41,269 nt of DNA from assembly GCA_018654745.1 (NCBI GenBank), contig JABILA010000085.1:138191-179459 (forward strand), in the 5' to 3' direction. The number at the start of each line of letters is the position of its first letter. The first letter of the stretch is position 1. Shown one piece after another: positions 25,138 through 34,663 of the stretch. Both the position numbers and the translations under genes were made by a program. This DNA comes from Alphaproteobacteria bacterium. GTDB taxonomy: Bacteria; Pseudomonadota; Alphaproteobacteria; UBA2966. The notes under the pieces were generated by a model. It was not told where the DNA came from, did no database searches, and saw only the letters and a list, made by a program, of their open reading frames with translations.

Positions 25138-26967
25138 ATGGAACTGCGTAATATTGCGATCATCGCACACGTTGATCATGGCAAAACAACCATGGTTGAT
25201 CAGCTTCTTCGCCAATCAGGCACCTTTCGCGACAACCAGAAAGTGGATGAACGCGTTATGGACTCCAACGATCTGGAGAAAGAACGCGGCATTACGATTC
25301 TGTCCAAATGTACCTCCGTTGTGCGCGGCGATGTACGCATCAACATTATCGACACCCCCGGTCACGCCGATTTCGGTGGAGAGGTTGAGCGTATCCTCAG
25401 CATGGTTGATGGCGTTGTTGTCCTGGTGGACGCTGCCGAAGGCCCGATGCCGCAAACCAAGTTTGTTACAGCCAAAGCGCTGGGCCTGGGCCTGAACCCG
25501 ATTGTTGTGGTCAACAAGGCTGATCGTCCCGACGCCCGTCACCATGAAGTTCATGACGAATGTTTCGATTTGTTTGTCGCCCTGGATGCCAACGATCAAC
25601 AGCTTGAATTTCCCATGTTGTTTGCCTCCGCCAAGGAAGGCTGGGCTGCGGAAACGCCCGAAGGCCCCAAGGACAACCTTGATCCCCTGTTTGATCTGAT
25701 CCTGAGCCACGTAAAGGCACCTGCATCGGCCACACCTGAAACCGCTGCCCTGCCATTTGCCATGCTGGCGACAACGCTGGAGCGCGACGATTTTCTGGGC
25801 CGTGTTTTGACGGGTCGGGTCGAGCAAGGCACGATCAAGCGCAATGACGTTATCAAGGCCATGAGCGCTGATGGCACTCTCATTCAGGAAGCCCGCATTT
25901 CCAAACTGATGGCTTTCCACGGCATTGAACGGGTCTCAGTTGATGAAGCAGGCCCCGGTGACATCGTCGCCATTGCCGGTCTGACCAAAGCCACTGTGGC
26001 TGATACACTGTGCGCCATGGAAGTTACCGACGCTCTGGTCGCCCAGCCGATTGATCCGCCAACCCTGGCGATGACATTTTCGGTTAATGATTCGCCGCTG
26101 GCCGGACAGGAAGGCTCCAAGGTAACGTCCCGTATGTTGCGTGACCGCCTGGACCGCGAAGCCGAGGGCAACGTCGCCATCAAGATCACCGAAACTGAGT
26201 CCGGCGACGCTTTCGAAGTTGGTGGACGCGGTGAATTGCAGTTGGGTGTGTTAATCGAAACCATGCGCCGCGAAGGCTTTGAGTTGTCGATCAGCCGTCC
26301 CCGCGTGATGTTCAAAAGCGATCCGCAAACAGGTCAACGCCTTGAACCTGTTGAAGAAGTACAAATTGATGTGGACGATGAATATTCAGGCGTCGTAATG
26401 GAAAAGCTTGGCATCCGACGCGCCGAACTTCTCGACATGCGCCCCTCCGGTGGCAGCAAGACCCGTATTATCCTGCATGTTCCCACCCGTGGCTTGATCG
26501 GCTATCACCCTGAATTCATGACCGATACCCGCGGTACCGGCGTCATGAACCGTGTGTTCCACGCATATGCCCCGTCGCGTGGTGATGTGCCGCGTCGCCA
26601 AAATGGCGTTCTGGTTTCGACCGAGCAAGGAAATTCTGTTCCCTTTGCCTTGTGGAACCTGGAAGATCGAGGCGACCTGTTTATCACATCAGGTATTCCC
26701 GTTTATCAAGGCATGATCATTGGTGAAAATGCCCGCACCGGCGATCTTGATGTGAACCCCATGAAAGTCAAGGCGCTAACGAATATGCGCTCGTCCGGCA
26801 AGGACGAGGCCGTTCGCCTCAGTCCACACCGTCAAATGGCCCTCGAAGCGGCCCTGACATACATCCAGGATGATGAGCTGGTTGAGGTCACACCAAAATC
26901 AATTCGTCTACGCAAGCGGCTGTTGTTGCCCCACGAGCGCAAAAGAGCGTCTCGCGAAGCAGGCTAG
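25138..26967 (+). CDS. typA: Ribosome-associated GTPase TypA/BipA
   Basis: 609 residues, the normal length. G motifs are AHVDHGKTT (10-18), DTPGHADF and NKADRP. The TypA pattern continues with domain II, the two EF-G-like alpha/beta domains ([39 protein letters not shown]) and the C-terminal domain ending [13 protein letters not shown]. It binds ribosomes and supports subunit assembly and growth under stress. Its stop codon overlaps the stop of the convergent DUF2189 gene by two bases, leaving no room for a terminator. Confidence 0.97.
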   Translation: MELRNIAIIAHVDHGKTTMVDQLLRQSGTFRDNQKVDERVMDSNDLEKERGITILSKCTSVVRGDVRINIIDTPGHADFGGEVERILSMVDGVVVLVDAAEGPMPQTKFVTAKALGLGLNPIVVVNKADRPDARHHEVHDECFDLFVALDANDQQLEFPMLFASAKEGWAAETPEGPKDNLDPLFDLILSHVKAPASATPETAALPFAMLATTLERDDFLGRVLTGRVEQGTIKRNDVIKAMSADGTLIQEARISKLMAFHGIERVSVDEAGPGDIVAIAGLTKATVADTLCAMEVTDALVAQPIDPPTLAMTFSVNDSPLAGQEGSKVTSRMLRDRLDREAEGNVAIKITETESGDAFEVGGRGELQLGVLIETMRREGFELSISRPRVMFKSDPQTGQRLEPVEEVQIDVDDEYSGVVMEKLGIRRAELLDMRPSGGSKTRIILHVPTRGLIGYHPEFMTDTRGTGVMNRVFHAYAPSRGDVPRRQNGVLVSTEQGNSVPFALWNLEDRGDLFITSGIPVYQGMIIGENARTGDLDVNPMKVKALTNMRSSGKDEAVRLSPHRQMALEAALTYIQDDELVEVTPKSIRLRKRLLLPHERKRASREAG

Positions 26968-27764
26968 GGCGTTTCTTCCTTCGGCACGAGTGCGCGGTAG
27001 GCGTGCCATGTAGCGTGGCCGATCAGGGGGAAGCAAAAGATCATGCCAATAAACAACGTGGCAATGCCTGTCGCTGTAAATAATCCGATGAGCGCGGCCC
27101 ACAACAGCATGGGCCGCAGGTTCAGGCGCACAGCATTGACGCTGATTTTACCAGCGGCGATGAAGTCAACGTCGCGTTCCATCAACAACGGCATGGAAAC
27201 CGCACTAAGCGCGAAGACGACAAATGCGAGGACAGCGCCAACGGCTGAACCAACAGCTAGAAAAGCCAGTCCGCGCGGCGAATAAAACAACATCTCGAAC
27301 ATCAATTCCGGTTCAGCAGGATAGTGCCCGTCGCCAAAAAACAGCATGAACAACAAGGCCGCGATCTGCATCCAGGCAAACAGCACCAGGCCAAGCCCGC
27401 CACCGGCCCAGATCATTCGGGGCAAGCTTTTTTTGCACCCCGCCAGTACATCCATGAAGGCTACGCTTTCACCTGATTCGAGGCGGCGACTGCCTTCGTA
27501 AAGACCAATAGCCATCATCGGTGCCACAAGCATAAACCCGGCACCCAACGGCGGCAGCAAATAGAGCAGATCAAACCAGTACAAGGCTGTCACAAATCCC
27601 AGACTACCGACCGAGAAAATCGCACCATAAGTAAGACTGAGCCAGGGAGATTTGGTCAAGTCCCCCCAACCAGATGCCAGCCACGCCCAGGGATCTTCAT
27701 AGGTTATGAGCGAAAAGCCCTGGCTGCTATCGGCGCCGTCAGAGGCAGTGTCAGTTACCGTCAT
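26964..27764 (-). CDS. DUF2189-family integral membrane protein
   Basis: 266 residues. A short polar N-terminus precedes DPWAWLASGWGDLTKSPWLSLTYG, the conserved opening of DUF2189, and then six or so hydrophobic segments. VSMPLLMERDVDFIAA and the terminal HATWHAYRALVP are also typical. AGGAG is 7 bases from the ATG. Function is unknown. An FNR-like box lies 109 bases upstream of the start, almost the same distance as the one before ccoN, and the gene follows the cco cluster in the same direction. A role in microaerobic membrane biology is therefore suggested. Confidence 0.8.
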   Translation of the reverse strand: MTVTDTASDGADSSQGFSLITYEDPWAWLASGWGDLTKSPWLSLTYGAIFSVGSLGFVTALYWFDLLYLLPPLGAGFMLVAPMMAIGLYEGSRRLESGESVAFMDVLAGCKKSLPRMIWAGGGLGLVLFAWMQIAALLFMLFFGDGHYPAEPELMFEMLFYSPRGLAFLAVGSAVGAVLAFVVFALSAVSMPLLMERDVDFIAAGKISVNAVRLNLRPMLLWAALIGLFTATGIATLFIGMIFCFPLIGHATWHAYRALVPKEETP

Positions 27765-27872
27765 TCCAATTCTCCTGCCCGATGCCAGGACGGTTCCCGC
27801 AGAAACGAAACCGAATTTTCCTGGTTACCAGGCAATGCTGCGCTTCCGTTAAAACCGGAAACTCGTATGTCC

Positions 27873-27886
27873 TTGACGTTGATCAT
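27873..27886. promoter_or_regulatory. FNR/FixK-like box upstream of the DUF2189 gene
   Basis: TTGAC-GTTG-ATCAT matches the TTGAY-N4-RTCAA consensus at nine of ten positions. Its near end is 109 bases before the DUF2189 start on the minus strand. Confidence 0.55.
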
Positions 27887-27952
27887 AGACACGCAAAAAG
27901 ACAAGGGAAAGTCTCCCTGGAATTATCCCCGAATAATTTGTGGGACTAGTTC

Positions 27953-27976
27953 CGGGCACACGAATTCGTTTGCCCG
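27953..27976. repeat. 24-base palindrome
   Basis: CGGGCA and TGCCCG flank a central ACGAATTCGT, giving a 12-base-pair inverted repeat with one mismatch. It lies downstream of the cco cluster. No T-run follows on either strand, so it could be an operator or a weak terminator. Confidence 0.4.
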
Positions 27977-28122
27977 TCGTGAAATTCAGATATGTGTTTT
28001 TCCAGAGCGCCGTCTTGCACCAAACAGGGATTTGGCTGCACTGCTAAAGACTTTACAGCACAAAGCTTATTCAACCTCTACGGGCAACAATTTGACGATA
28101 ACTAACAAGCAAGCCAGAAACT

Positions 28123-28293
28123 TTACTTGATTCCCGCCTTTGGCGCGCTGCCAATGTCATCGTCATAAAGAATCCGGTTCGCGGCACCGTTCATATCGGA
28201 GAACTGATTACTGCGAATGGACCAGAACAGGCCAACAATGCCCAATCCACCAAGTGCCAGTGCAATAACGATCAAATATACAAGATTTTCCAT
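28123..28293 (-). CDS. ccoS: cbb3-type cytochrome oxidase assembly protein CcoS
   Basis: 56 residues from the ATG at 28293 (MENLVYLIVIALALGGLG); an ATG five codons earlier at 28308 is also possible. One N-terminal transmembrane helix is followed by FWSIRSNQFSDMNGAANRILYDDD, the CcoS hallmark. The protein is needed for cofactor insertion into cbb3 oxidase. It is the last gene of the ccoGHIS set, about 30 bases after ccoI. Confidence 0.9.
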   Translation of the reverse strand: MENLVYLIVIALALGGLGIVGLFWSIRSNQFSDMNGAANRILYDDDIGSAPKAGIK

Positions 28294-28323
28294 GGTTTCC
28301 CGACCCATCCACTATGTGTAGTG

Positions 28324-30801
28324 CTATGCATTGTATACCATTTTCGACTGTGACGATGAAATAGTCCCCAATCGCAGGCTGTTCGTCAAGACAATTATTG
28401 AAGAAACTGACATTGCAGCGGCTGCAAACAAGGGTGTTGCCTGCCCGGCCACGGCAATGGGTATACATACAGCGTTATAGACAAAAGCAAAAACGATGTT
28501 CTGCCAGATGATTTTTTGTGCACGTTTGGCGACTGTCAAAACTTCCACAACAGGTGAAAGCTTGTCGCCCTGAAATACGGCATCCGAGGCCGCCTGGCTT
28601 ATGTCAGCTGCGGTTGCCGGCGACAGGGACACGTGCGCTGCGGCAAGTGCCGGTGCGTCGTTCAGGCCGTCCCCAACCATCAGAATCCTGTTTGCTGGCC
28701 CGGCATGTTTTGCCAACCAGTCATATTTGCCAGACGGCGTGAGTTCTGCTTGCCATTCGGCAATGCCCAGGCGCTGCGCCATGGCGGCGACAACCGGGGC
28801 TCTGTCACCGGACAACATGGTCAGATCATAACCCTTTGTCATGAGGCTTCTAACAACCTCTTTTGCATCCCGGCGCACCTCATCCTCAAAAATGAAACAA
28901 ACCGGTTGCTGATTATCCCGGTAAAACCAGATTTGCGGGCCATTGGTATCGTCTGTCGCGACTTCTTCAGGCAAACCACCAAACTGTCGGCTGCCCAGCA
29001 GCCATGTTCCATCTTCCGCAACACAGCGCAATCCACCCCCGGCGACCTCCTCTATCTGGCCTACCCAGGCGGCGTCCGGGCCCAATCCTCGTTCCGCACC
29101 TGCCCGAACCAGGGCACGGGAAAGTGGATGGCGGCTGGAGGCTGCAAGATTGATGGCGGCCTGCAGATCGGCCAGTTGGTAATCTCCTGACAAAATAGGT
29201 CTTCCAATCGTCAGTGTCCCGGTTTTATCGAAGACAATACTGGTAACGTCTGCCAGTCGTTCAAGCGCCGTCGCGGACTTCAACAATATGCCCCGACGGA
29301 GAAGGCGCCCGGCAGCGACAACTTGCACGGCGGGTACAGCAAGCGCCAGGGCGCAGGGGCAGGTAATGATCAAAACAGCGATGGCATGCAGCAATGCCGT
29401 CTGCCAATCCAATCCGAATATGAGCCAGCCAATGAAGGTTGCCAATCCAAGGATATGAACAACGGGCGCATACAAACGCGAAATACGCTCTGCCAATTCC
29501 ACATGCCGGGCGCGCCCTTCCTCAGCCTGCTCCAGCAATCGGACTATTTCTGCCAGGGCTGTTTCAGAAGACGACGCCGTCACCTTGATATGCAGGACCT
29601 GGCCCACATTCAGTGTCCCGGCGTAAACGTGATCGCCCTGGGTTGCCGATACCGGCAAGGTCTCACCGGTCAACAAGCTCTGATCAACTTCGCTTGCCCC
29701 CTGCAACACAACACCGTCAACCGAGATACGCTCGCCCGCCGCCGTCAGTACGGTCATGCCTGCCTCAACAGCATCGGGACGAATGTTTGTAGTTGAGCCA
29801 TCTTGCTGGATAACGGTCACGGGTCGAGCCGTCAGAGCCAGCAGATGTGCTGCCGACGAACGCGCCCGGCTGCGCGCACGGGATTCCAGATACCGACCGA
29901 TCAGCAAGAAAAACAACAGGCCAACAGCTGAGTCAAAATAGGCGTATTCGGCACCGGTGATGGTCTGAAAGAGGCTCATGGCTGACGTCAAAATAACGGC
30001 AAGGGAAATCGGCACATCCATGTTGACCCGACGTGCAGACAAAGCCGTCAGGGCAGATCGAAAAAAGGATCGCCCGGCATAGACAACGGCTGGCAGCGCA
30101 ATCAGAGCGGAAACCCAATGCATCAATCCCCGTGTGGCGGGGCCCATGCCCTGGCTGTAACCTGCCCAGATCGCAGTTGACAACAACATCACATTGGCCG
30201 CAGCAAACCCGGCAACAGCCATGGATTTGAGGAGATCAGTTTCCCGGGCAATGCGATCTGCCTCCACGCGTTCGACATCGAAGGGAAACAGCCTGTATCC
30301 CAGCTTTTGCACAGGCCGTAATAATTCATTGGCAAGAGAAGCCGGTCCATGCCAGGTGATGTTCAGGCGCTGGGTTGTCATATTGACCCGGCCCCAGGCA
30401 ACCCGCGCATCGTTCGCAAGGACTTGTTCAATCAGCCAGCCACAGGCCGCACAATGGAAACCATCAATCACCAGCGACAAGGTCGAGCGCTGCTCACCTG
30501 ATTTTTGCTGTTCTTCGACGTAAAGAGAAAAGTCGATACCTTCCTGACTGTCGTCAGGCCTTGTCGGCCGGGCAGCCTCATCGAAGACGCGGCGCTGGTA
30601 GTATTGATCCAGCCCCAGACCGGCCACAAGGTCATAGGCCGTCGCACACCCGGCACAACAAAAATTCAGATGAGCTGAGGTTTCGTGTTTGGATATTTCG
30701 CTGCTTGCGCCCAGCGGCAATCCACAGTGTCCGCATACAGATTGTTGACCTGCAGGTTTTTGACCTGGACCTGTTTCGGCATCCACAGGATCACCCGTCA
30801 A
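28324..30801 (-). CDS. ccoI: Copper-translocating P-type ATPase CcoI/FixI
   Basis: 825 residues. The N-terminus has Cys pairs CGHCGLPLG and CCAGCATAYD, then a heavy-metal-associated domain with GFHCAACGWLIE (about 113-124). P-type motifs follow: LLTGET, membrane metal site TCPCALALAVP, phosphorylation site DKTGTLT, SSRHPLSRAL and VGDGLNDAPAL. It exports or supplies copper for the CuB centre of cbb3 oxidase. The start is uncertain: the frame opens at a TTG overlapping the ccoH stop, with no strong ribosome binding site and no nearby ATG. Confidence 0.95.
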   Translation of the reverse strand: MTGDPVDAETGPGQKPAGQQSVCGHCGLPLGASSEISKHETSAHLNFCCAGCATAYDLVAGLGLDQYYQRRVFDEAARPTRPDDSQEGIDFSLYVEEQQKSGEQRSTLSLVIDGFHCAACGWLIEQVLANDARVAWGRVNMTTQRLNITWHGPASLANELLRPVQKLGYRLFPFDVERVEADRIARETDLLKSMAVAGFAAANVMLLSTAIWAGYSQGMGPATRGLMHWVSALIALPAVVYAGRSFFRSALTALSARRVNMDVPISLAVILTSAMSLFQTITGAEYAYFDSAVGLLFFLLIGRYLESRARSRARSSAAHLLALTARPVTVIQQDGSTTNIRPDAVEAGMTVLTAAGERISVDGVVLQGASEVDQSLLTGETLPVSATQGDHVYAGTLNVGQVLHIKVTASSSETALAEIVRLLEQAEEGRARHVELAERISRLYAPVVHILGLATFIGWLIFGLDWQTALLHAIAVLIITCPCALALAVPAVQVVAAGRLLRRGILLKSATALERLADVTSIVFDKTGTLTIGRPILSGDYQLADLQAAINLAASSRHPLSRALVRAGAERGLGPDAAWVGQIEEVAGGGLRCVAEDGTWLLGSRQFGGLPEEVATDDTNGPQIWFYRDNQQPVCFIFEDEVRRDAKEVVRSLMTKGYDLTMLSGDRAPVVAAMAQRLGIAEWQAELTPSGKYDWLAKHAGPANRILMVGDGLNDAPALAAAHVSLSPATAADISQAASDAVFQGDKLSPVVEVLTVAKRAQKIIWQNIVFAFVYNAVCIPIAVAGQATPLFAAAAMSVSSIIVLTNSLRLGTISSSQSKMVYNA

Positions 30802-31331
30802 TTTGCCGAAATACGTTCAACCAACCGGTATTCACCTGCAGGCGCTGTCACCAACGCCCGAACTTCCCACTGACCAGGCAAGGGCAATTCGACATGGGCA
30901 CGATAGGTCCCTGCTCCAGCTTCTGTCAGTGTGATATTCCGGTCATATCCTTCGTGGGTTGGTCTCACCAGAAGAACCTGCACAGTTGCGCCGGTCAGAG
31001 GCTGCTGATCTTCTTTTGTCATGACGAGCTTGAGCAAAACCAGATGCTTTCCCTCGGCCGTTTGGGGGATACTCTCCAGTGCCGCCGTCCAGCCCAGTTT
31101 TTTCTGAACATCTCTGCGCGCCAATTCGTTGTTATAGGTCCGGCCCTTTTCATATGCCTGTTCAGTGGTCAGGCCGGTGAAGGAAATCGCCCCCAGATAG
31201 GCCATGGTGCCGTTGACGGCAAAGATAACGCCAAAGAAACAGCCAAGAATCCACAGAGGCCAGGCTCTTTGCCAGCCAAAACGATGCCCGGTGGGGCTTG
31301 TCTGTTGAGACTGTTCGTTGCCTGTATTCAT
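30798..31331 (-). CDS. ccoH: FixH/CcoH family membrane protein
   Basis: 177 residues. One transmembrane helix (WPLWILGCFFGVIFAVNGTMA, about 24-44) is followed by a periplasmic domain. YNNELARRDVQKKLGW and PGQWEVRALVTA are family features. It helps assemble cbb3 oxidase and works with CcoI. The ATG overlaps the ccoG stop, and its own stop overlaps the ccoI start. Confidence 0.92.
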   Translation of the reverse strand: MNTGNEQSQQTSPTGHRFGWQRAWPLWILGCFFGVIFAVNGTMAYLGAISFTGLTTEQAYEKGRTYNNELARRDVQKKLGWTAALESIPQTAEGKHLVLLKLVMTKEDQQPLTGATVQVLLVRPTHEGYDRNITLTEAGAGTYRAHVELPLPGQWEVRALVTAPAGEYRLVERISAN

Positions 31332-32758
31332 TTTTCCGGTCCCCGGAATGAGGTTTCATGATCCATGATCTTCTGCGACTGCTCTTCTGTCACCACAAAT
31401 CGCATCACGTTCGCATCACTTTTCAAAGCCGCGCGCGCTGCATAGACAAACACCCTGAATGTGCTGACAGAATCAGAACGAACATTCAGACTTATATCTT
31501 TCACAGGTTCCTTCGCATGACCAATGACGGTCATCTGTGCGTCTTTTACACCTGATAAACGCAAGTGATAACTGCGGTCCTCGCGTTTCATATTGAGGAT
31601 CTTAACAGTATAGCCGTTGCGAACAGAACCGTCCGCCAGAGTCACAAATAATGGATTGCGGTCACGAAGCACATTCACAGAAGAATCTGTCCGTAATATC
31701 AGGGCCGCCAGCATGACCATAATCACAATCAACAGGATCATCGTGTAGACAATTGTCCTCGGCCGAATGAGGTGGTACTTCGGATCCTTGCCTTCTGCCT
31801 TGGCGTTCATGATGCGCAGGGTATCGTATCGGATCAATCCGCGTGGGCGTTCCACCCTGTCCATGATGTTGTTACAGGCATCTGCACACAATCCGCAGCC
31901 AATACATTCCAGTTGCAAGCCGTCGCGGATGTCGATGCCTGTCGGACAAACAGCCACGCAGGCATTACAATCAATACAATCCCCGCGGCCTTCCCAGCTG
32001 GTTCCTTTTTTGTGTGCACCACGCGATTCGCCGCGCTGGTCATCATAGGTGACGACCAGGCTGTCATCATCCAGCATGGCACCCTGAAAACGGGCATAGG
32101 GGCACATATAGGTGCAAACGGCCTCACGCGCCCATCCTGCCATCAGATAGGTCGATCCGGTCAGGGACAGGATTACGGCATAGATGGTAAAGGAGGCATT
32201 ACCCGTCAGGATATCGAGCATCAAGGTCGGCGCATCATTAAAGTAAAAAACCCAGGCACCGCCTGTCGCAAAAGCGATAAACATCCAGGCAATGTGCTTG
32301 GACACTTTCTTTGTAATCCAACCCAGACCTATCGGCCCCTTGTCCAACCGCATGCGGGCTGCGCGATCGCCTTCGATCTGGCGTTCGACCCACATGAACA
32401 GATCTGTCCAGACCGTTTGCGGACACGCATATCCACACCAGACCCGGCCTGCAAGGGCTGTGGCAAAAAACAGGGATATGGCTGCGATAATCAGGACACC
32501 GGTAAAGTAGTAAACTTCCTGGGCCCATATTTCGACGAAGAAGAAATAGGCTCTCTGGCTGGTCAGGTCGACAATCAATGCCTGACCGGGCGCGTCATCA
32601 CCCCGGTCCCATCGCAGCCACGGGCCCAGATAGTAAATTCCGAGCAGCGTGCAAAGCGAAATCCATTTCAAACGGCGAAACTTGCCTTTAACGGATTTTG
32701 GATAAACATTTACCCAATCCGCAAAAAAGGAGTCTCCTCCGCTATCAGAGCCACTCAT
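31328..32758 (-). CDS. ccoG: cbb3 oxidase accessory iron-sulfur protein CcoG/FixG
   Basis: 476 residues. It has several membrane helices, the segment WCGYACPQTVWTDLFMWVER, and two [4Fe-4S] motifs: CIDCNACVAVCPTG and CIGCGLCADACNNIM. A C-terminal immunoglobulin-like domain follows. In studied relatives it acts in copper reduction for oxidase assembly. The gene is separated from ccoP by 125 bases that contain a short hairpin, so it may be attenuated or have its own promoter. Confidence 0.95.
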   Translation of the reverse strand: MSGSDSGGDSFFADWVNVYPKSVKGKFRRLKWISLCTLLGIYYLGPWLRWDRGDDAPGQALIVDLTSQRAYFFFVEIWAQEVYYFTGVLIIAAISLFFATALAGRVWCGYACPQTVWTDLFMWVERQIEGDRAARMRLDKGPIGLGWITKKVSKHIAWMFIAFATGGAWVFYFNDAPTLMLDILTGNASFTIYAVILSLTGSTYLMAGWAREAVCTYMCPYARFQGAMLDDDSLVVTYDDQRGESRGAHKKGTSWEGRGDCIDCNACVAVCPTGIDIRDGLQLECIGCGLCADACNNIMDRVERPRGLIRYDTLRIMNAKAEGKDPKYHLIRPRTIVYTMILLIVIMVMLAALILRTDSSVNVLRDRNPLFVTLADGSVRNGYTVKILNMKREDRSYHLRLSGVKDAQMTVIGHAKEPVKDISLNVRSDSVSTFRVFVYAARAALKSDANVMRFVVTEEQSQKIMDHETSFRGPEK

Positions 32759-32782
32759 GATTTATCCGCTAAAAATGAACAA

Positions 32783-32798
32783 CGGCCCCTGAGGGCCG
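32783..32798 (-). terminator. Short hairpin between ccoP and ccoG
   Basis: CGGCCC-CTGA-GGGCCG is a perfect six-base-pair stem. On the minus strand it is followed by TTGTTCATTTTT. It may partly end the ccoNOQP transcript and so lower ccoGHIS expression. Confidence 0.5.
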
Positions 32799-32883
32799 AA
32801 GTCCGGTTATTCGATTTGTGCAACCTTGCCCCCTGTCCTGTGCACCAATTTATGGTGCCAGGAAAGAAGGTCAAGCCTAATCG

Positions 32884-33741
32884 CTACTCGCCGCCACCCA
32901 GAGAGTGTACGTACACAGCCAGTGACTTGATGGTTGCTTCGTCCAGTCGACCTGCCCAGGCAGGCATGACACCTTTACGTGAGCCATTGATCGTCTGCAC
33001 AACAGTTGCCTTGTCACCGCCATAGAGCCAGACGGCATCTTTCAGCGATGGGGCACCCTGCTCTTTGTCGCCCTGAGCCTTGTCACCATGGCAGGCAACA
33101 CAGTTTTCCTTGAAGATCTCAGCGCCTGGACCTGTTGCGGCCGAACCTGAAGTCAGGGAAAGAACATAGTCGGCAACAGCATCGATTTGCTTGGCATCCA
33201 GCATCTCGTCGACACCAAAAGCAGGCATTTCAGAGGAACGGGATTCTTCATGCGATGCGCGAATACCAAAACGGATGGTCGTTGTGATATCGGCAAGTTT
33301 GCCGCCCCACAGCCACTCATCATCATTGAGGTTCGGATAGCCCGGGAAGCCTTGTGCACCGGATCCGTGGCAAGGTGCACAGTTATCACCAAAGGCTGCA
33401 CGGCCACCGGCCATGGCAAAGTTCAACATATCTGCGTCTGAACTGATGACGGCCAGATCAGCACCGGCGATTTTGTCTCGCATGCCTTTCTGGGCAGATG
33501 AGGCTGCAGCTTGATCTTCGGCCAGAACCTTGTACTGGCTCCAACCCAGGATGCCCGGGGTCGCACCACCTGGCAGGATCGCCGGATAAAGAACAACATA
33601 AACGGCGGCAAAAACAACGGTGGCCCATAGGGTATACCACCACCAACGTGGTACAGGCGTATCAAGCTCCTTGATGCCGTCCCATTCGTGCCCGGTCGTA
33701 TCCTGGCCCGACACGATATCTTTTTCAATTTTCGTCGGCAT
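32884..33741 (-). CDS. ccoP: cbb3-type cytochrome c oxidase subunit III (diheme cytochrome c)
   Basis: 285 residues. The cytoplasmic N-terminus contains the family marker PVPRWWWYTLWATVVFAAVY with the membrane helix (about 31-51). Two heme c motifs are CAPCH (121-125) and CVACH (214-218), with EMPAF and GVMPAW supplying the methionine ligands. It feeds electrons from soluble cytochrome c to CcoO and CcoN. The ATG shares one base with the ccoQ stop (TAATG). Confidence 0.97.
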   Translation of the reverse strand: MPTKIEKDIVSGQDTTGHEWDGIKELDTPVPRWWWYTLWATVVFAAVYVVLYPAILPGGATPGILGWSQYKVLAEDQAAASSAQKGMRDKIAGADLAVISSDADMLNFAMAGGRAAFGDNCAPCHGSGAQGFPGYPNLNDDEWLWGGKLADITTTIRFGIRASHEESRSSEMPAFGVDEMLDAKQIDAVADYVLSLTSGSAATGPGAEIFKENCVACHGDKAQGDKEQGAPSLKDAVWLYGGDKATVVQTINGSRKGVMPAWAGRLDEATIKSLAVYVHSLGGGE

Positions 33742-33908
33742 TAGTTTACCCTCTCGTCGTCATCTTCGCGTAGCGGAATGGAGCCATAGGTCTCAAGCTT
33801 TTCTTTGTTTTTTGGCCGGAAGGCCCAGAACACGACGCCGATAAAAAGCGCCATGAAAAGGATCAGACCAAACCAGCTTGAGAACGTTCTCGCTGCTTCA
33901 TAAGTCAT
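33741..33908 (-). CDS. ccoQ: cbb3-type cytochrome c oxidase subunit IV CcoQ
   Basis: 55 residues, MTYEAARTFSSWFGLILF at the start, one transmembrane helix (about 11-30), then AFRPKNKEKLETYG, the typical CcoQ tail. It stabilises the cbb3 complex. The stop shares a base with the ccoP start, and the gene lies 18 bases after ccoO. Confidence 0.93.
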   Translation of the reverse strand: MTYEAARTFSSWFGLILFMALFIGVVFWAFRPKNKEKLETYGSIPLREDDDERVN

Positions 33909-33926
33909 GAGCTTGCTCCCCGTATT

Positions 33927-34640
33927 CTAACTGGCTGGCTTGTAGCTGTCGAAATCGACCAGCGTACCCAGCATCTGTAGATAGGCAATCAGGGCATCCA
34001 GTTCGGAAATCACTTTTGGATTCCCATCCGGATCCGATACATGCGCCTTGGCATATCTGGACATCATACCTTCGGCTTCATCTTCATCACCGGATGCCTG
34101 AGCCACGACGTCTGCCTCGGCATTCTTGATCATGGCGTCATCATATGGTGTTCCAAGGGTGCGCAAGGCACTCAGGTGATCACCGATACCAACGTAATCA
34201 AGTTTGTTTTTGGCAAGGAACGGATATTGCGGCATCACTGATTCCGGCACGATGCTTTGTGGATTGATCATGTGAGCAACATGCCAGTCGTCGGAATATT
34301 TACCACCTACCCGGGCCAGATCCGGACCTGTCCGCTTTGAGCCCCACTGGAAAGGATGATCGTACATGCTTTCCGCCGCCAGACTGTAATGACCATAACG
34401 CTCCACTTCGTCGCGGAACGGACGGATCATCTGACTGTGACAGGTATAGCAACCTTCCCGGATGTAAATGTTACGCCCGGCCAGTTCCAGCGGTGAATAG
34501 GGTCGCATACCCTTCACCTTCTCAATGGTACTTTCCATAAAGAACAGGGGTACCAGTTCAACAATACCGCCGATGGAAACCACAATCAGTGTGGCAATCA
34601 GCAACAGGATCGAGTTTTTCTCAAATACTTCGTGTTTCAT
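33927..34640 (-). CDS. ccoO: cbb3-type cytochrome c oxidase subunit II (monoheme cytochrome c)
   Basis: 237 residues. There is an N-terminal membrane anchor (about 10-35), heme motif [15 protein letters not shown] (C64-H68), then [20 protein letters not shown] and the Met ligand region SVMPQYPFL. All are CcoO signatures. GGAG is 8 bases before the ATG. It is 23 bases after ccoN in one operon. Confidence 0.97.
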   Translation of the reverse strand: MKHEVFEKNSILLLIATLIVVSIGGIVELVPLFFMESTIEKVKGMRPYSPLELAGRNIYIREGCYTCHSQMIRPFRDEVERYGHYSLAAESMYDHPFQWGSKRTGPDLARVGGKYSDDWHVAHMINPQSIVPESVMPQYPFLAKNKLDYVGIGDHLSALRTLGTPYDDAMIKNAEADVVAQASGDEDEAEGMMSRYAKAHVSDPDGNPKVISELDALIAYLQMLGTLVDFDSYKPAS

Positions 34641-34663
34641 TTTCTATACTCCACCCTGTCCAC

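Larger units (their letters stand above)
27765..28122. other. 358-base intergenic region with regulatory elements only
   Basis: It lies between ccoS and the DUF2189 gene. It holds an FNR-like box (27873-27886) and a 24-base palindrome (27953-27976). A short plus-strand frame across the region has no family resemblance or ribosome binding site and is not called. Confidence 0.6.

Noticed and set aside
27867..28130. 87-codon plus-strand frame between the DUF2189 gene and ccoS
   Set aside because: No ribosome binding site, no hydrophobic or domain pattern, and it overlaps the 3' end of ccoS; the region carries regulatory elements instead.
31772..33025. 417-codon plus-strand frame opposite ccoG and ccoP
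   Set aside because: Long, but it lies wholly across two well-supported minus-strand genes and shows no domain; an artefact of codon bias.
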